From: an uncultured Clostridia bacterium
GTDB taxonomy: Bacteria; Bacillota; Clostridia; TANB77; CAG-508
Assembly (NCBI GenBank): GCA_934167755.1
Contig: CAKPLT010000004.1
Coordinates: 1 to 64,000, forward strand
DNA: 64,000 bases
Direction: 5' to 3'
Part shown: positions 36,738 through 45,322 of the stretch, one piece after another
Layout of the letters: the number at the start of each line of letters is the position of its first letter
Numbering within the stretch: position 1 is the first letter of the stretch
The notes under the pieces: generated by a model
What the model was told of the DNA's origin: nothing
Database searches by the model: none
The model's input: the letters and a program-made list of their open reading frames with translations, nothing else
Made by a program: the position numbers and the translations under genes

Positions 36738-37785
36738 TTATATTTTAATCATTTTTTCTAAAATAACTATTATAATAAACATAGTAACAATAATTACATA
36801 TAGAATTTCAGGATGGTCTGTTACATATGTCTTTTTGCTTGATTTTAATACTGATGTCTTAGTTTCTTTTATTTCATTTACAATATTTGATGTCATTTTT
36901 TCTAACTCTCCAGTATAAAATTTTCCTCCTGCACTATTTTCTACTGCGTTTTTATAACTAGCAATTTTCTCTTTTGAAGTATACTTATTCATATCAATAG
37001 ATGGGCAATATGCATACAAATTAATATTATATTTTTTACATAATTTGCAAGCATCTTCAAGAGTAATCGTTTCTTTTCCAGCTACATCATTGTCAGTAGC
37101 AAAAATTATTATTCTAGTTCTATCATTATTATTTTTTACATCTGGAAAAGAATATAGTGTTCCGTGCTAATCCATCTCCAACTAAAGAACTTCCTCTTTC
37201 TGCTGAATTTAATCCTACACCACCATACCAAATCATTGGAACCTCTTCTCCATCAACTTCATATGTAACTGGCGGATTGCCGTTATTTTTTATTGCAATT
37301 TCTAATTGTTCCATTAGTGTTTCAAATCTTTCTTTTAAATAGTCATAATCATCTGTTAAAGGACAATATACTATTGGTGCTGTATTATAAATAACTATTC
37401 CTATTCTATCCCCTTCTATACTAGGCATTATTTGCATAAATTTCTTTATAAGTTCAAGATTAACTTCAGATTCAGATGTTGATATATCTAATCCAATTAA
37501 TATGTCTCTATTATATTTATCCTCTTTTTTTTCTTGAACCGTTACTGGTCTTGCAATTAAAACTCCAGTAATAATTATGATGATTACACTTAAAATTTTT
37601 ATAGTATTTGAAATCAAATTATATTTTCTTATTTTTTGTTTATAATACTCTGTTTCTTTTATAAATTGGGTATTTGCAATTTTCTTTCCATTTGAATATT
37701 TGCTTTTATGAGTCTTATTCCAAAATATTATTGCTATTGAACATATCAAACAGGCAACAATTGCAATTGGGTACATTAATTCCAT
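36738..37785 (-). CDS. BatA-like von Willebrand factor A protein, needs a +1 shift at a CGG codon
   Basis: The N-terminal part (37785 to about 37165) has two membrane helices and a vWA domain with DILIGLDISTSESEVN. The frame then ends after LVGDGLA. Skipping the C of codon CGG at 37164-37162 gives GDGLAGTLYSFPDV. The frame then continues through RIIIFATDNDVAGKETIT, NINLYAYCPSIDMNKY and a final membrane helix to the stop at 36738, i.e. a complete vWA protein of about 348 residues. The metal-site Ser is DIS rather than DxSxS in full form. Either an insertion error, a disabled gene or recoding. Confidence 0.8.
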
Positions 37786-38252
37786 TCTCTTATAATTCTC
37801 CTTGCTTTATTTATTGCTGCTTCAAAATCTCCACTTGGTTTGCTTGAAAATTCTGGTTCATAATATTCTTCAATCAATTCATATAATTTAGGAATATTTA
37901 ATTTTTTTATTTCTATTAGTGAATAATTTTGTGTTGTTATATCTGTCACTTCAAAAATAAACATTCTTATTGACTCACTTATTAATTGATATGCTTTTCT
38001 TAATTCAATCATTTCATTCTCATATTTGTACTCTATTGCTTCTAATTGTTCTATATATTTGCTTTTTATAACAGGTATATTTTTTATATTTTTATTTGGT
38101 ATTGCCTTAATAATTTCTTCTTTTTTTACTATTTTTTTCTTCTTGTAAAGAAATATTAAATAACCTGTTATACATAAAACTATGAAAATTATTATTATAA
38201 GTAAATTTTTAGAATACATAAAAGGTTCTTGTAATTTAATAGTAGTTTGCAT
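37776..38252 (-). CDS. Small membrane protein of the Bat-like operon
   Basis: 158 residues. One N-terminal membrane helix (about 13-34), a basic stretch, then a helical cytoplasmic domain of about 110 residues (ELRKAYQLISESIRMFIFEV, PKLYELIEEYYEPEF). In position and shape it corresponds to the DUF4381-like or BatD-associated proteins of such operons. Its start overlaps the DUF58 gene by 17 bases and its end overlaps batA by 10. GAAAGGCG precedes the ATG. Confidence 0.6.
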   Translation of the reverse strand: MQTTIKLQEPFMYSKNLLIIIIFIVLCITGYLIFLYKKKKIVKKEEIIKAIPNKNIKNIPVIKSKYIEQLEAIEYKYENEMIELRKAYQLISESIRMFIFEVTDITTQNYSLIEIKKLNIPKLYELIEEYYEPEFSSKPSGDFEAAINKARRIIREWN

Positions 38253-39105
38253 TTTTTCGCCTTTCTAATAATTTATACACATCTTTTACAATATCTTCTT
38301 GTTTGTTAATTGTTGTAGTCATTATATTATATTTTTTCAATTTTTCTTTTACACTATCATATACTTGATTTTTAACTTCTATTTCAGCATTTTTTAATCT
38401 TTCATCTTCAAGTAAATACTCTGGAATATAATTTTCTTGCTCTATGTCAAATGCATTAATTCCTGTCATTAAAGCATCAGAAATATTTACAATCATTACA
38501 TCATGTTTTAATGATATTTTTTTTAGTGTTTGTTCAGATAAGCTAACCATTCCATCAATATCTGTTATGATAAAAATAATCATTCTTCTTTTTATATATT
38601 TCATTGCATAATCAACTAAAATCTCTAAGTTGCTTTCAACATCATTTTCTTTATCATAACAATTTAAAATTCTTTCTATATTATACAATCCTGTTTGAAA
38701 TGGAAAAAATTTTATATTTTCTTTTCCTTTATATATTGCACTTACTGAGTCACCATGCTTGTTTACTAGATATGCTATAGTTCCAGTTGTCATCAATGCT
38801 ACTTCTTTTTTGGATTCTGATTCCATTGTATCTGCTTGCATTTTCTTACCAGTATCCAAAATGAATAATATATTATGCTTTTTTTCTGCTATATACTGCT
38901 TTATAAGTATTTTATTTGACCTTGCTGACGCTTTCCAATCTATGTCTTTTATATTATCACCAATGACATATTCCCTTAAGTCCTCAAAATTCATACTTTT
39001 TCCTTTGTATATTGAATTATATGAACCTTCTAATATATTCGAAGTTCTTTTCTTTGTATAAATTGAAAGGTTTGCTTTAACTTTTGTGATGTATTTCATC
39101 TTCAT
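38236..39105 (-). CDS. DUF58 domain protein
   Basis: 289 residues matching DUF58, with the characteristic FEDLREYVIGDNIKDIDWKA followed by SARSNKILIKQY. A vWA-like fold follows (HNILFILDTGKKMQADT, MIIFIITDIDGMVS). DUF58 proteins are encoded next to MoxR ATPases and are thought to bind them or their clients. No membrane helix is visible. It lies 68 bases downstream of moxR and overlaps the next gene. Confidence 0.9.
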   Translation of the reverse strand: MKMKYITKVKANLSIYTKKRTSNILEGSYNSIYKGKSMNFEDLREYVIGDNIKDIDWKASARSNKILIKQYIAEKKHNILFILDTGKKMQADTMESESKKEVALMTTGTIAYLVNKHGDSVSAIYKGKENIKFFPFQTGLYNIERILNCYDKENDVESNLEILVDYAMKYIKRRMIIFIITDIDGMVSLSEQTLKKISLKHDVMIVNISDALMTGINAFDIEQENYIPEYLLEDERLKNAEIEVKNQVYDSVKEKLKKYNIMTTTINKQEDIVKDVYKLLERRKNANYY

Positions 39106-39173
39106 AAAAAGTTCTTTCCTTTCTCTAATCTCCTAGAATTAAGTTTTTTTTTATTATTCACTTTCACTTTCAA

Positions 39174-40160
39174 TTATGGTACTTTTATAGAAGCAATTAT
39201 TGCATCAATTATTGTTTCAACTGGAACCTCATCCGCCACTGCTTCAAAGTTCAAATCTATTCTATGTCTTAATATACTATGGCTTAACATCTTTATATCA
39301 TCAGGTGTTACATAAGTTCTTCCATTTATTAAAGCCAATGCTTTACTTGCCTCCATAAATGCTATTGAGGCTCTAGTACTTGCTCCATTTGTCACATATT
39401 TTGCAATTTCTGGTTTTATTACCTTAGACGCATTTCTTGTTGCATATACAATACTTATAATGTATTTTTTCACAACTTCATCAATATAAACCTTTTTGCT
39501 CAATTCTTGTAAATATTTTATATCTTTAATATTTACTACATTTTCCCCTTTTTGAAAAACATTTCTTTCTATTCTATTTAATACTTCTAGTTCTTCTGTA
39601 GCTGTAGGATAATTTAATACTTCTTTTATAATAAATCTATCTTGTTGTGCTTCTGATAAAAGATAAGTTCCTTCTTGTTCTATTGGGTTTTGTGTTGCTA
39701 TAACTATAAATACCTCTGGTAATTTATAATTTTCTCCTCCAATACTTATTTGTCTTTCTTGCATTGCTTCAAGCATAGCACTTTGTGTTTTTGAACTTGA
39801 TCTGTTTATTTCATCTAAAAGCACAAAATTAGCACATACCGGTCCAATCTTTGTTTCAAACTCTGATGTTTTTGCATTATAAGTTTGAGTACCAATAATA
39901 TCACTTGGCAATAAATCCGGCGTACATTGTATTCTTGAAAATTTTCCTCCACAACTTTCAGTTAATACTTTTGCAGCTGTTGTTTTTGCCAAACCAGGTA
40001 CAGATTCAACCAATATGTGTCCATTTGCAATTAATGATATTAATAATGATATTTGTAAATTTTTTTGCCCTACCATTCTTGATGTATAATAATTTGATAT
40101 AGCATTTATTATATTATTGCTCTTTTGTATTTCTTCTCTTGAAATATTACTATTATCCAT
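39174..40160 (-). CDS. MoxR-family AAA+ ATPase
   Basis: 328 residues. AAA+ motifs: Walker A region (VESVPGLAKTTAAK, the usual GKT replaced by AKT as in MoxR), Walker B VLLDEINRSSSKTQ, sensor 1 IATQNPIEQEGT, and sensor 2 in GASTRASIAF. MoxR ATPases are chaperone-like and act on vWA-domain partners; two vWA genes and DUF58 follow in this operon. It is the first gene, with a promoter at 40348-40375. Confidence 0.95.
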   Translation of the reverse strand: MDNSNISREEIQKSNNIINAISNYYTSRMVGQKNLQISLLISLIANGHILVESVPGLAKTTAAKVLTESCGGKFSRIQCTPDLLPSDIIGTQTYNAKTSEFETKIGPVCANFVLLDEINRSSSKTQSAMLEAMQERQISIGGENYKLPEVFIVIATQNPIEQEGTYLLSEAQQDRFIIKEVLNYPTATEELEVLNRIERNVFQKGENVVNIKDIKYLQELSKKVYIDEVVKKYIISIVYATRNASKVIKPEIAKYVTNGASTRASIAFMEASKALALINGRTYVTPDDIKMLSHSILRHRIDLNFEAVADEVPVETIIDAIIASIKVP

Positions 40161-40347
40161 TGTTTTTCTCTCTTTCTTTCGTATATATTTTTATTTCCTT
40201 ATTATACTTCCATTAATATCATATATTTATTTTTTTTTCAACTATTTGTTAAAAATTATATATTATTCTGAATTTATATGCTTATCTTTTATATTCGTAA
40301 AATATCCTGGTGTTTCTTCTGTATCTATTTTCGTTTTTATGTATTAA

Positions 40348-40375
40348 ATTATATCATAAACGCCTTATTTTTCAA
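40348..40375 (-). promoter_or_regulatory. Promoter of the MoxR/Bat-like operon; 337-base gap
   Basis: Minus-strand -35 TTGAAA (40375-40370), 16-base spacer, -10 TATAAT (40353-40348). The 40161-40497 gap between the two minus-strand genes holds this promoter, a leader of about 180 AT-rich bases with no recognised structure, and the terminator elements at 40399-40476. Confidence 0.6.
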
Positions 40376-40398
40376 CAGATTAATGCGTTTTTCATAGC

Positions 40399-40440
40399 AA
40401 AAAGAGATTTGAGCTAAAATCTTAACTTAAATCTCTTTTT
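40399..40440 (-). terminator. Terminator downstream of the nucleotidase-like gene
   Basis: AAAAAGAGATTT and AAATCTCTTTTT form a 12-bp stem with an 18-base loop, T-rich on both strands. Two small GC hairpins (GGGGC/GCCCC and AAGGC/GCCTT) lie just above it at 40446-40476. Confidence 0.65.
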
Positions 40441-40497
40441 TCTTCGGGGCTTTTACAGCCCCAAGGCTTTCAGGCCTTTCTTTTTTCATATCTACAT

Positions 40498-41085
40498 TTA
40501 CCTTTTATTTTTTATAATATCATAAATATGCCACCAACTATATCCAGTAATAATGTTAGATCCTTCAACATCTTCATTATATTTACAATCATACTTAATA
40601 ACTTTAACTTTTCTGGAAATATCTTTTATATTCCTTGGACTATCTTCAATCATAACATCAATACTATTCTCTAAACACTGTGAAATCTTTTCTTCATCTC
40701 TTGCAAAAATTAACTTATCATAAGTAATATTTTGTTTTTTTAGCCACTCTTTTGTTAATTCTTGCATTTTACCATAATATTCTTTCGCTAAACCATATTC
40801 ATCTCTTGCAGTAATAATATATATTTTATTACCTTGCTCTCTTAATTTATTTATTACATTTGGCGCGAAATTCCTATGTGGTTCATTAAGAACATATCCT
40901 GTAAAATATCTCTCCCAAAATCTATCAGCCTGTTCTTGTGTCCAATTAAATGTTGTTGTTTCACTATAATCTATCTGTTTTATATTTATTTCTAATCCTT
41001 CTTCTAAACAAAATTTTGTGCCATAATCTATTATGAATTTTTCCATATCTGTTAGTACTCCATCTATATCTATTCCTATGTTCAT
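40498..41085 (-). CDS. HAD-like 5'-nucleotidase (NT5C-type)
   Basis: About 195 residues of the HAD superfamily resembling cytosolic 5'(3')-deoxyribonucleotidases and related YqfW-type proteins. Motif I is GIDIDGVLTDME (DxDG-V), motif II the Thr in IYIITARDEYG, then a Lys near DKLIFA and motif IV IDVMIEDSPRN. These proteins dephosphorylate nucleoside monophosphates or similar metabolites. ATG 41085 has AAGGAGG 6 bases away; a longer frame opens 11 codons earlier without such a site. Substrate not certain. Confidence 0.8.
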   Translation of the reverse strand: MNIGIDIDGVLTDMEKFIIDYGTKFCLEEGLEINIKQIDYSETTTFNWTQEQADRFWERYFTGYVLNEPHRNFAPNVINKLREQGNKIYIITARDEYGLAKEYYGKMQELTKEWLKKQNITYDKLIFARDEEKISQCLENSIDVMIEDSPRNIKDISRKVKVIKYDCKYNEDVEGSNIITGYSWWHIYDIIKNKR

Positions 41086-41146
41086 TTCATCCTCCTTTTT
41101 GATAGTAGATATTATCATATTTGCATATCTTGTTCAATAGTTTTGA

Positions 41147-41195
41147 GCAAAAAAATACCAGAAAATAAAACTCACATTTACTTTCTAGTATTTTT
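41147..41195 (-). terminator. Terminator of the infC-rpmI-rplT operon
   Basis: AATACCAGAAA and TTTCTAGTATT form a stem with one wobble pair and a long loop, followed by T-rich sequence on the minus strand just past the rplT stop. Confidence 0.55.
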
Positions 41196-41207
41196 GATTT
41201 ACATTAC

Positions 41208-41558
41208 TTATGCGTTTTTTGCTATTTCAGCTATTTCTGTAAATGCTTTTGGATCATTTACAGCAACTTCTGCTAACATTTTTCTATTTATTGTTACATT
41301 AGCTTTTTTTAATCCTGCGATTAATTTACTATATGTTGTTCCATTTATTCTTGCTGCTGCATTTATTCTTGCAATCCATAATTTTCTAAAATTACTCTTT
41401 TTATCTTTTCTTCCAACATAAGCATATGCTAATGATTTTAATACTGCTTGGTTAGCATTTCTAAATCTATAGTGTTTTGCACCATAATATCCCTTTGCTT
41501 GTTTTAATACTTTTTTATGTCTAGCTCTTGTTGTCATTGCTGATTTTACTCTTGCCAT
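41208..41558 (-). CDS. rplT: 50S ribosomal protein L20
   Basis: L20, 116 residues, Lys/Arg-rich: ARVKSAMTTRARHKKVLKQA, YYGAKHYRFRNANQAVLKSL and FRKLWIARINAAARINGTTY are typical. It binds 23S rRNA early in assembly and in many bacteria represses its own operon. GGAGG precedes the ATG. Last gene of infC-rpmI-rplT. Confidence 0.99.
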   Translation of the reverse strand: MARVKSAMTTRARHKKVLKQAKGYYGAKHYRFRNANQAVLKSLAYAYVGRKDKKSNFRKLWIARINAAARINGTTYSKLIAGLKKANVTINRKMLAEVAVNDPKAFTEIAEIAKNA

Positions 41559-41582
41559 TTATATTCCCTCCTAATCTACTAT

Positions 41583-41786
41583 TTAGTTACCATATGGTAA
41601 TAATTTTTTTATTGTATTTTCACATGATTTATCTGCATATGCTCCTGGGCGTCTGCTTGATAATTTTTGTCTTTTTGTTTTATTTGCTAATAAATGTCTT
41701 CTATTAGCTGTTGTTCTTTTTACTTTTCCTGATGCTGTTAAAGAATATCTTTTCTTTGCAGCTTTATTTGTTTTTAGTTTTGGCAT
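41583..41786 (-). CDS. rpmI: 50S ribosomal protein L35
   Basis: L35, 67 residues: MPKLKTNKAAKKRYSLTASG, HLLANKTKRQKLSSRRP and the end IKKLLPYGN. A ribosomal large-subunit protein between infC and rplT as usual. AAAGGAG precedes the ATG. Confidence 0.99.
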   Translation of the reverse strand: MPKLKTNKAAKKRYSLTASGKVKRTTANRRHLLANKTKRQKLSSRRPGAYADKSCENTIKKLLPYGN

Positions 41787-41845
41787 AGCTTTTTGCTCCT
41801 TTCAATTGTTTTATTTATATTAAGCCTTAATTAATTTTGTAATTA

Positions 41846-42358
41846 TTAATTGGCTTTTTTAGCTAGTATTATAAACATGTTCTTTCCTTCTAGTTTTGGC
41901 TTCTTTTCAACTACTGATATATCTTCTAAATTAGAAATAAATTGATTTAATACTGATTCTCCCATTTTTGTATTGTTTAATTCTCTGCCTCTAAATCTTA
42001 CTGTAATTTTTACTTTATTTCCGTCTTCAAGAAACTTTCTTGCATTTTTGGCTTTAAATGAAAAATCATGTTCTTCTATGTTTGGAGTTATTCTTAGTTC
42101 CTTTGTTTCTTGAGTTTTTTGTTTTTTCTTAGCTTCTTTTTCTTTTTTAGATTGTTCAAATTTGTATTTTCCATAATTCATTATTTTACATACTGGTACT
42201 TGTGAATTTGGTGATACTAATACTAAATCTAATTTCTTTTCTCCTGCTATTTCTAATGCTCTTGCTAATGGAACCATTCCTAATTTTTCTCCAGTGTCAC
42301 TAATTAACTGTACTTCTTTTGCTCGTATTTGACCATTTATAGGTAATTCTTGTTTTAT
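41846..42358 (-). CDS. infC: Translation initiation factor IF-3, probable AUA start
   Basis: IF-3, about 170 residues. The N-domain has INGQIRAKEVQLISDTGEKL and the C-domain ends with KPKLEGKNMFIILA; IMNYGKYKFEQSKKEKEAKK is the linker. It binds 30S subunits and rejects wrong start codons. The ribosome site AGGAGG (42372-42367) is followed 8 bases later by ATA AAA CAA; the in-frame GTG at 42367 overlaps the ribosome site itself. AUA (42358) is thus the likely start, in line with the non-AUG infC starts known in other bacteria that let IF-3 repress itself. Confidence 0.95.
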   Translation of the reverse strand: MKQELPINGQIRAKEVQLISDTGEKLGMVPLARALEIAGEKKLDLVLVSPNSQVPVCKIMNYGKYKFEQSKKEKEAKKKQKTQETKELRITPNIEEHDFSFKAKNARKFLEDGNKVKITVRFRGRELNNTKMGESVLNQFISNLEDISVVEKKPKLEGKNMFIILAKKAN

Positions 42359-42412
42359 ATAAAACACCTCCTAGATTTTTGCACTTTTTATTTGTATATT
42401 TATATCATTTTT

Positions 42413-42447
42413 ACAAATAAAAAAAATTGACTTTGTTACAAGTCAAT
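42413..42447 (-). terminator. Leader attenuator upstream of infC; gap 42359-42687
   Basis: On the minus strand ATTGACTT and AAGTCAAT (42426-42433 with 42440-42447) form a perfect stem with a 6-base loop, followed by a run of eight or more T. It lies between any upstream promoter and infC, so it would act as an attenuator, as in infC leaders controlled by L20 or other signals. The rest of this divergent gap contains the infC leader and the promoter of the plus-strand DUF4912 gene. Confidence 0.65.
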
Positions 42448-42621
42448 TCCACACAAATATAGATATATTATTAATATAAATCTAAATTTTTCTAACCTTT
42501 TTCCACAAAGATAAGGTGAGAAGTGGACAACTTCTTCTTGTAACATAAATTATTATACATTGTTTGCATATTTTTGTCAATATTTTTGTAAAAATTTTTT
42601 TATCTTTTTTTATCTTTTTAC

Positions 42622-42650
42622 TTGAATTTATTTTTACTTTAGTATATGAT
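42622..42650 (+). promoter_or_regulatory. Promoter of the DUF4912-GH57 unit
   Basis: -35 TTGAAT (42622-42627), 17-base spacer, -10 TATGAT (42645-42650), 37 bases upstream of the ATG at 42688. Confidence 0.6.
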
Positions 42651-42687
42651 ATAGAAAATAATGTCTTTTTACATAGGAGGATAAAAA

Positions 42688-43626
42688 ATGCCATCAAAAA
42701 CAAAAGAATTAAATGAAGAGAATATTAAAAATGTACCATCAAAAAGTACATCAAAAAAGACTACAAAATCTAATTCTACAACAAAAAAAGTTACATCTTC
42801 AAAAAAAGCTGTAACCAAAAAATCAGTAGTAAAAGAAAAAACTGCAAAGAAAACTACTAATAAATTAAAGAAAGCAGTTACTTCAACTACACCAAAGACT
42901 AAGTCTACAGCAAAAAAGAAAGCAGTTACAAAAAAAGTTAAAACAACAACTCCACTTGCAGAAGTTGTAGAATATTATGATTTACCATATAGATATAATG
43001 AAACAATTGTAAAAATACTATATCAATCACCTGAAACATTATTTGTTTATTGGGATATAGCAGATTCAGATAGAGAAAATTATATAAAACAATATGGAGA
43101 GAATTTCTTTAATATAACAAGGCCTGTATTAATTGTTCACAATGATACTATGGGTTATAGTTTTGAAATTCCAATAAATGATTTTGCAAACAGTTGGTAT
43201 TTACATATAAATGATAGTAAATGTAGCTATAGAATTGAACTTGGTAGACGTCCTAACTATTATAATGCAGAAGTAACGAAAGAAATCCAAGAAAAAATCC
43301 ATACTGATTATATATATGTATCAACATCAAATGAAATTGAATCACCAAATGATCATGTATTATTTAATACAAATAAAAATAATACAATTAAAGTTAGAAA
43401 TGTAAAAAATCATAATGAAAAATCAATCTCATTATATGAAATTATAAAACACTTACCTGCAATGAAGAGAGTTCAAAATATTCCTTATATTAGTGAAGAA
43501 CTTCTAAAAGATATGTATTCAGGAATTTATCAAAATGAAGATATATCACTATTTGATAGAATTACAAATAACCCATCTTCTGGTGGAAATCCATCATCAG
43601 GAAGTATGTCATCTAGAATGTTTTAA
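42688..43626 (+). CDS. DUF4912 protein with Lys/Thr/Ser-rich N-terminal tail
   Basis: 312 residues. The first 85 residues are low-complexity Lys/Thr/Ser/Ala, like histone H1 or nucleic-acid-binding tails. A DUF4912 domain follows (about 95-215), with YRYNETIVKILYQSPETLFV, YWDIAD and SWYLHINDSKCSYRIELG. A Gly/Ser-rich C-terminus ends the protein. DUF4912 proteins are usually encoded next to GH57 or glycogen genes, as here, and the fold may bind carbohydrate. TAGGAGG precedes the ATG. Exact role unknown. Confidence 0.85.
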   Translation: MPSKTKELNEENIKNVPSKSTSKKTTKSNSTTKKVTSSKKAVTKKSVVKEKTAKKTTNKLKKAVTSTTPKTKSTAKKKAVTKKVKTTTPLAEVVEYYDLPYRYNETIVKILYQSPETLFVYWDIADSDRENYIKQYGENFFNITRPVLIVHNDTMGYSFEIPINDFANSWYLHINDSKCSYRIELGRRPNYYNAEVTKEIQEKIHTDYIYVSTSNEIESPNDHVLFNTNKNNTIKVRNVKNHNEKSISLYEIIKHLPAMKRVQNIPYISEELLKDMYSGIYQNEDISLFDRITNNPSSGGNPSSGSMSSRMF

Positions 43627-43683
43627 CAACAATATCGTAGGAATTTCAACCTACGGTTTTATTTTAGTAAAAGGAGAATTTAT

Positions 43684-45273
43684 ATGCAAAAAAAAGGATA
43701 TGTAAGTTTCGTATTACATGCACATCTTCCATTTATACATCACCCTGAAAGTGATGACTATCTTGAAGAATCATGGTTATATGAAGCAATTTCAGAAACA
43801 TATATACCATTATTAAAAAACTTCAAAAAATTAGTTGATGAAGGAGTAGACTTTAGAATAACAATGTCAATAACTCCCACTCTACTTTCTATGCTTGACA
43901 ACAAACTATTACAAACAAAATATATAAATTATTTAAAAAAATTAATTGAATTATCAGAAAAAGAAATTGAGCGTACAAAATATGATGAAAGAGTTAACAG
44001 ACTTTCTCACTATTATTATGATAGATATTCAAATGATTTACATCTTTTTAGAGATGTTTGGAAATGTAATATAATTGAACAATTTAAACACTTCCAAGAT
44101 ATTGGTGTTTTAGAAATTATAACATGTGGTGCAACACATGGATACTTCCCTATCTTATATGTTACAGAAGAAACAATAAGAGCTCAAATAGCTGTTGGTG
44201 TTCAAACATATGAAAGATATTTTGGGAGAAAACCTCGTGGAATCTGGTTACCTGAATGTGGTTATGTTCCAGAAGCTGATAAATTTCTTAAAGAGTTTGG
44301 AATTGAATATGCAATTTTAGAATCTCATGGAATTTTATATGCAGACCCTACTCCTATTTATGGAACTTGTGCTCCTATCGTTTCACCTGGTGGACTTGTT
44401 TGTTTCGGTCGTGATATGAAATCTTCTCAACAAGTTTGGAGTTCTATTGATGGATATCCTGGTGATTACAATTATAGAGAATTTTATAGAGATATTGGTT
44501 ACGAAGCTGATTATGATTATATAAAACCATATATTGCTCATAATGGTGTTCGTGTCCATACAGGAATTAAATATCACAGAATAACAGGAAAAACTGATCA
44601 AAAAGATTATTATGATGTTCAATGGGCAAAAGACTCTGCTGAAAGACAAGCAGGTCATTTTATGAATTCTCGTACAGAACAAATTGCAAATGTTTCTGAA
44701 TATATGGAAAAACCACCTATCATTTTATGTCCTTATGATGCAGAATTATATGGTCATTGGTGGTATGAAGGTCCATATTGGTTATATATTTTATTTAAGA
44801 AAATTTATTATGATGAGTGTAACTTTGAATTAATTACACCTTCTGAATATATTGATAAATATCCAGAAATGCAAGTTTGTGCTCCCTGTCGTTCAAGTTG
44901 GGGTGCAAATGGTTATAGTGGAGTATGGTTAAACCCTACAAATGATTATGTTCATCGTCACCTACATAAAGCTGGTGATAGAATGGTTGAACTTGCAACT
45001 TCTTATCCTGATGCAGAAGGAATTATAAAAGATGCTCTTAATCAAGCTGCTCGTGAATTACTTCAAGCTCAAACTAGTTGCTGGTTATTTATTATTACAA
45101 ATGGTACAATGGTTGATTATGCCAAAAAAAGAATTAAAGATCATATTGGTCGTTTTACTAAATTATATTATGAAATTAAAGATAACAATGTTGATAAAGC
45201 TTTTTTGGAAGATATTCAATTAAAAGATTGTATCTTCCCTGACATTGATTACCATATTTATACCAAGTTATAA
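43684..45273 (+). CDS. GH57 1,4-alpha-glucan branching enzyme
   Basis: 529 residues, GH57 with the DUF1957 C-terminal domain. It forms alpha-1,6 branches in glycogen or related glucans. Conserved motifs are HAHLPFIHHP near 11, GATHGYFPIL near 155, GIWLPECGYVP with the nucleophile Glu near 190, and PYDAELYGHWWYEGP with the acid/base Asp near 350. The length is typical of the TTHA1902/TM1438-type branching enzymes. AAAGGAG precedes the ATG, 57 bases after the DUF4912 gene. No glgA or glgC is in the window. Confidence 0.93.
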   Translation: MQKKGYVSFVLHAHLPFIHHPESDDYLEESWLYEAISETYIPLLKNFKKLVDEGVDFRITMSITPTLLSMLDNKLLQTKYINYLKKLIELSEKEIERTKYDERVNRLSHYYYDRYSNDLHLFRDVWKCNIIEQFKHFQDIGVLEIITCGATHGYFPILYVTEETIRAQIAVGVQTYERYFGRKPRGIWLPECGYVPEADKFLKEFGIEYAILESHGILYADPTPIYGTCAPIVSPGGLVCFGRDMKSSQQVWSSIDGYPGDYNYREFYRDIGYEADYDYIKPYIAHNGVRVHTGIKYHRITGKTDQKDYYDVQWAKDSAERQAGHFMNSRTEQIANVSEYMEKPPIILCPYDAELYGHWWYEGPYWLYILFKKIYYDECNFELITPSEYIDKYPEMQVCAPCRSSWGANGYSGVWLNPTNDYVHRHLHKAGDRMVELATSYPDAEGIIKDALNQAARELLQAQTSCWLFIITNGTMVDYAKKRIKDHIGRFTKLYYEIKDNNVDKAFLEDIQLKDCIFPDIDYHIYTKL

Positions 45274-45278
45274 TTTCA

Positions 45279-45315
45279 AAGCATTGAGTTAATTTATACT
45301 CAGTGCTTTTTTTAT
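45279..45315 (+). terminator. Terminator after the GH57 gene
   Basis: AAAGCATTGAG and CTCAGTGCTTT pair around an AT-rich loop with one wobble, followed by TTTTTATTT. Confidence 0.8.
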
Positions 45316-45322
45316 TTAAATA

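Noticed and set aside
42482..42703. 73-codon minus-strand frame upstream of infC
   Set aside because: It covers the infC leader and the divergent promoter, has no ribosome site and no protein-like composition.
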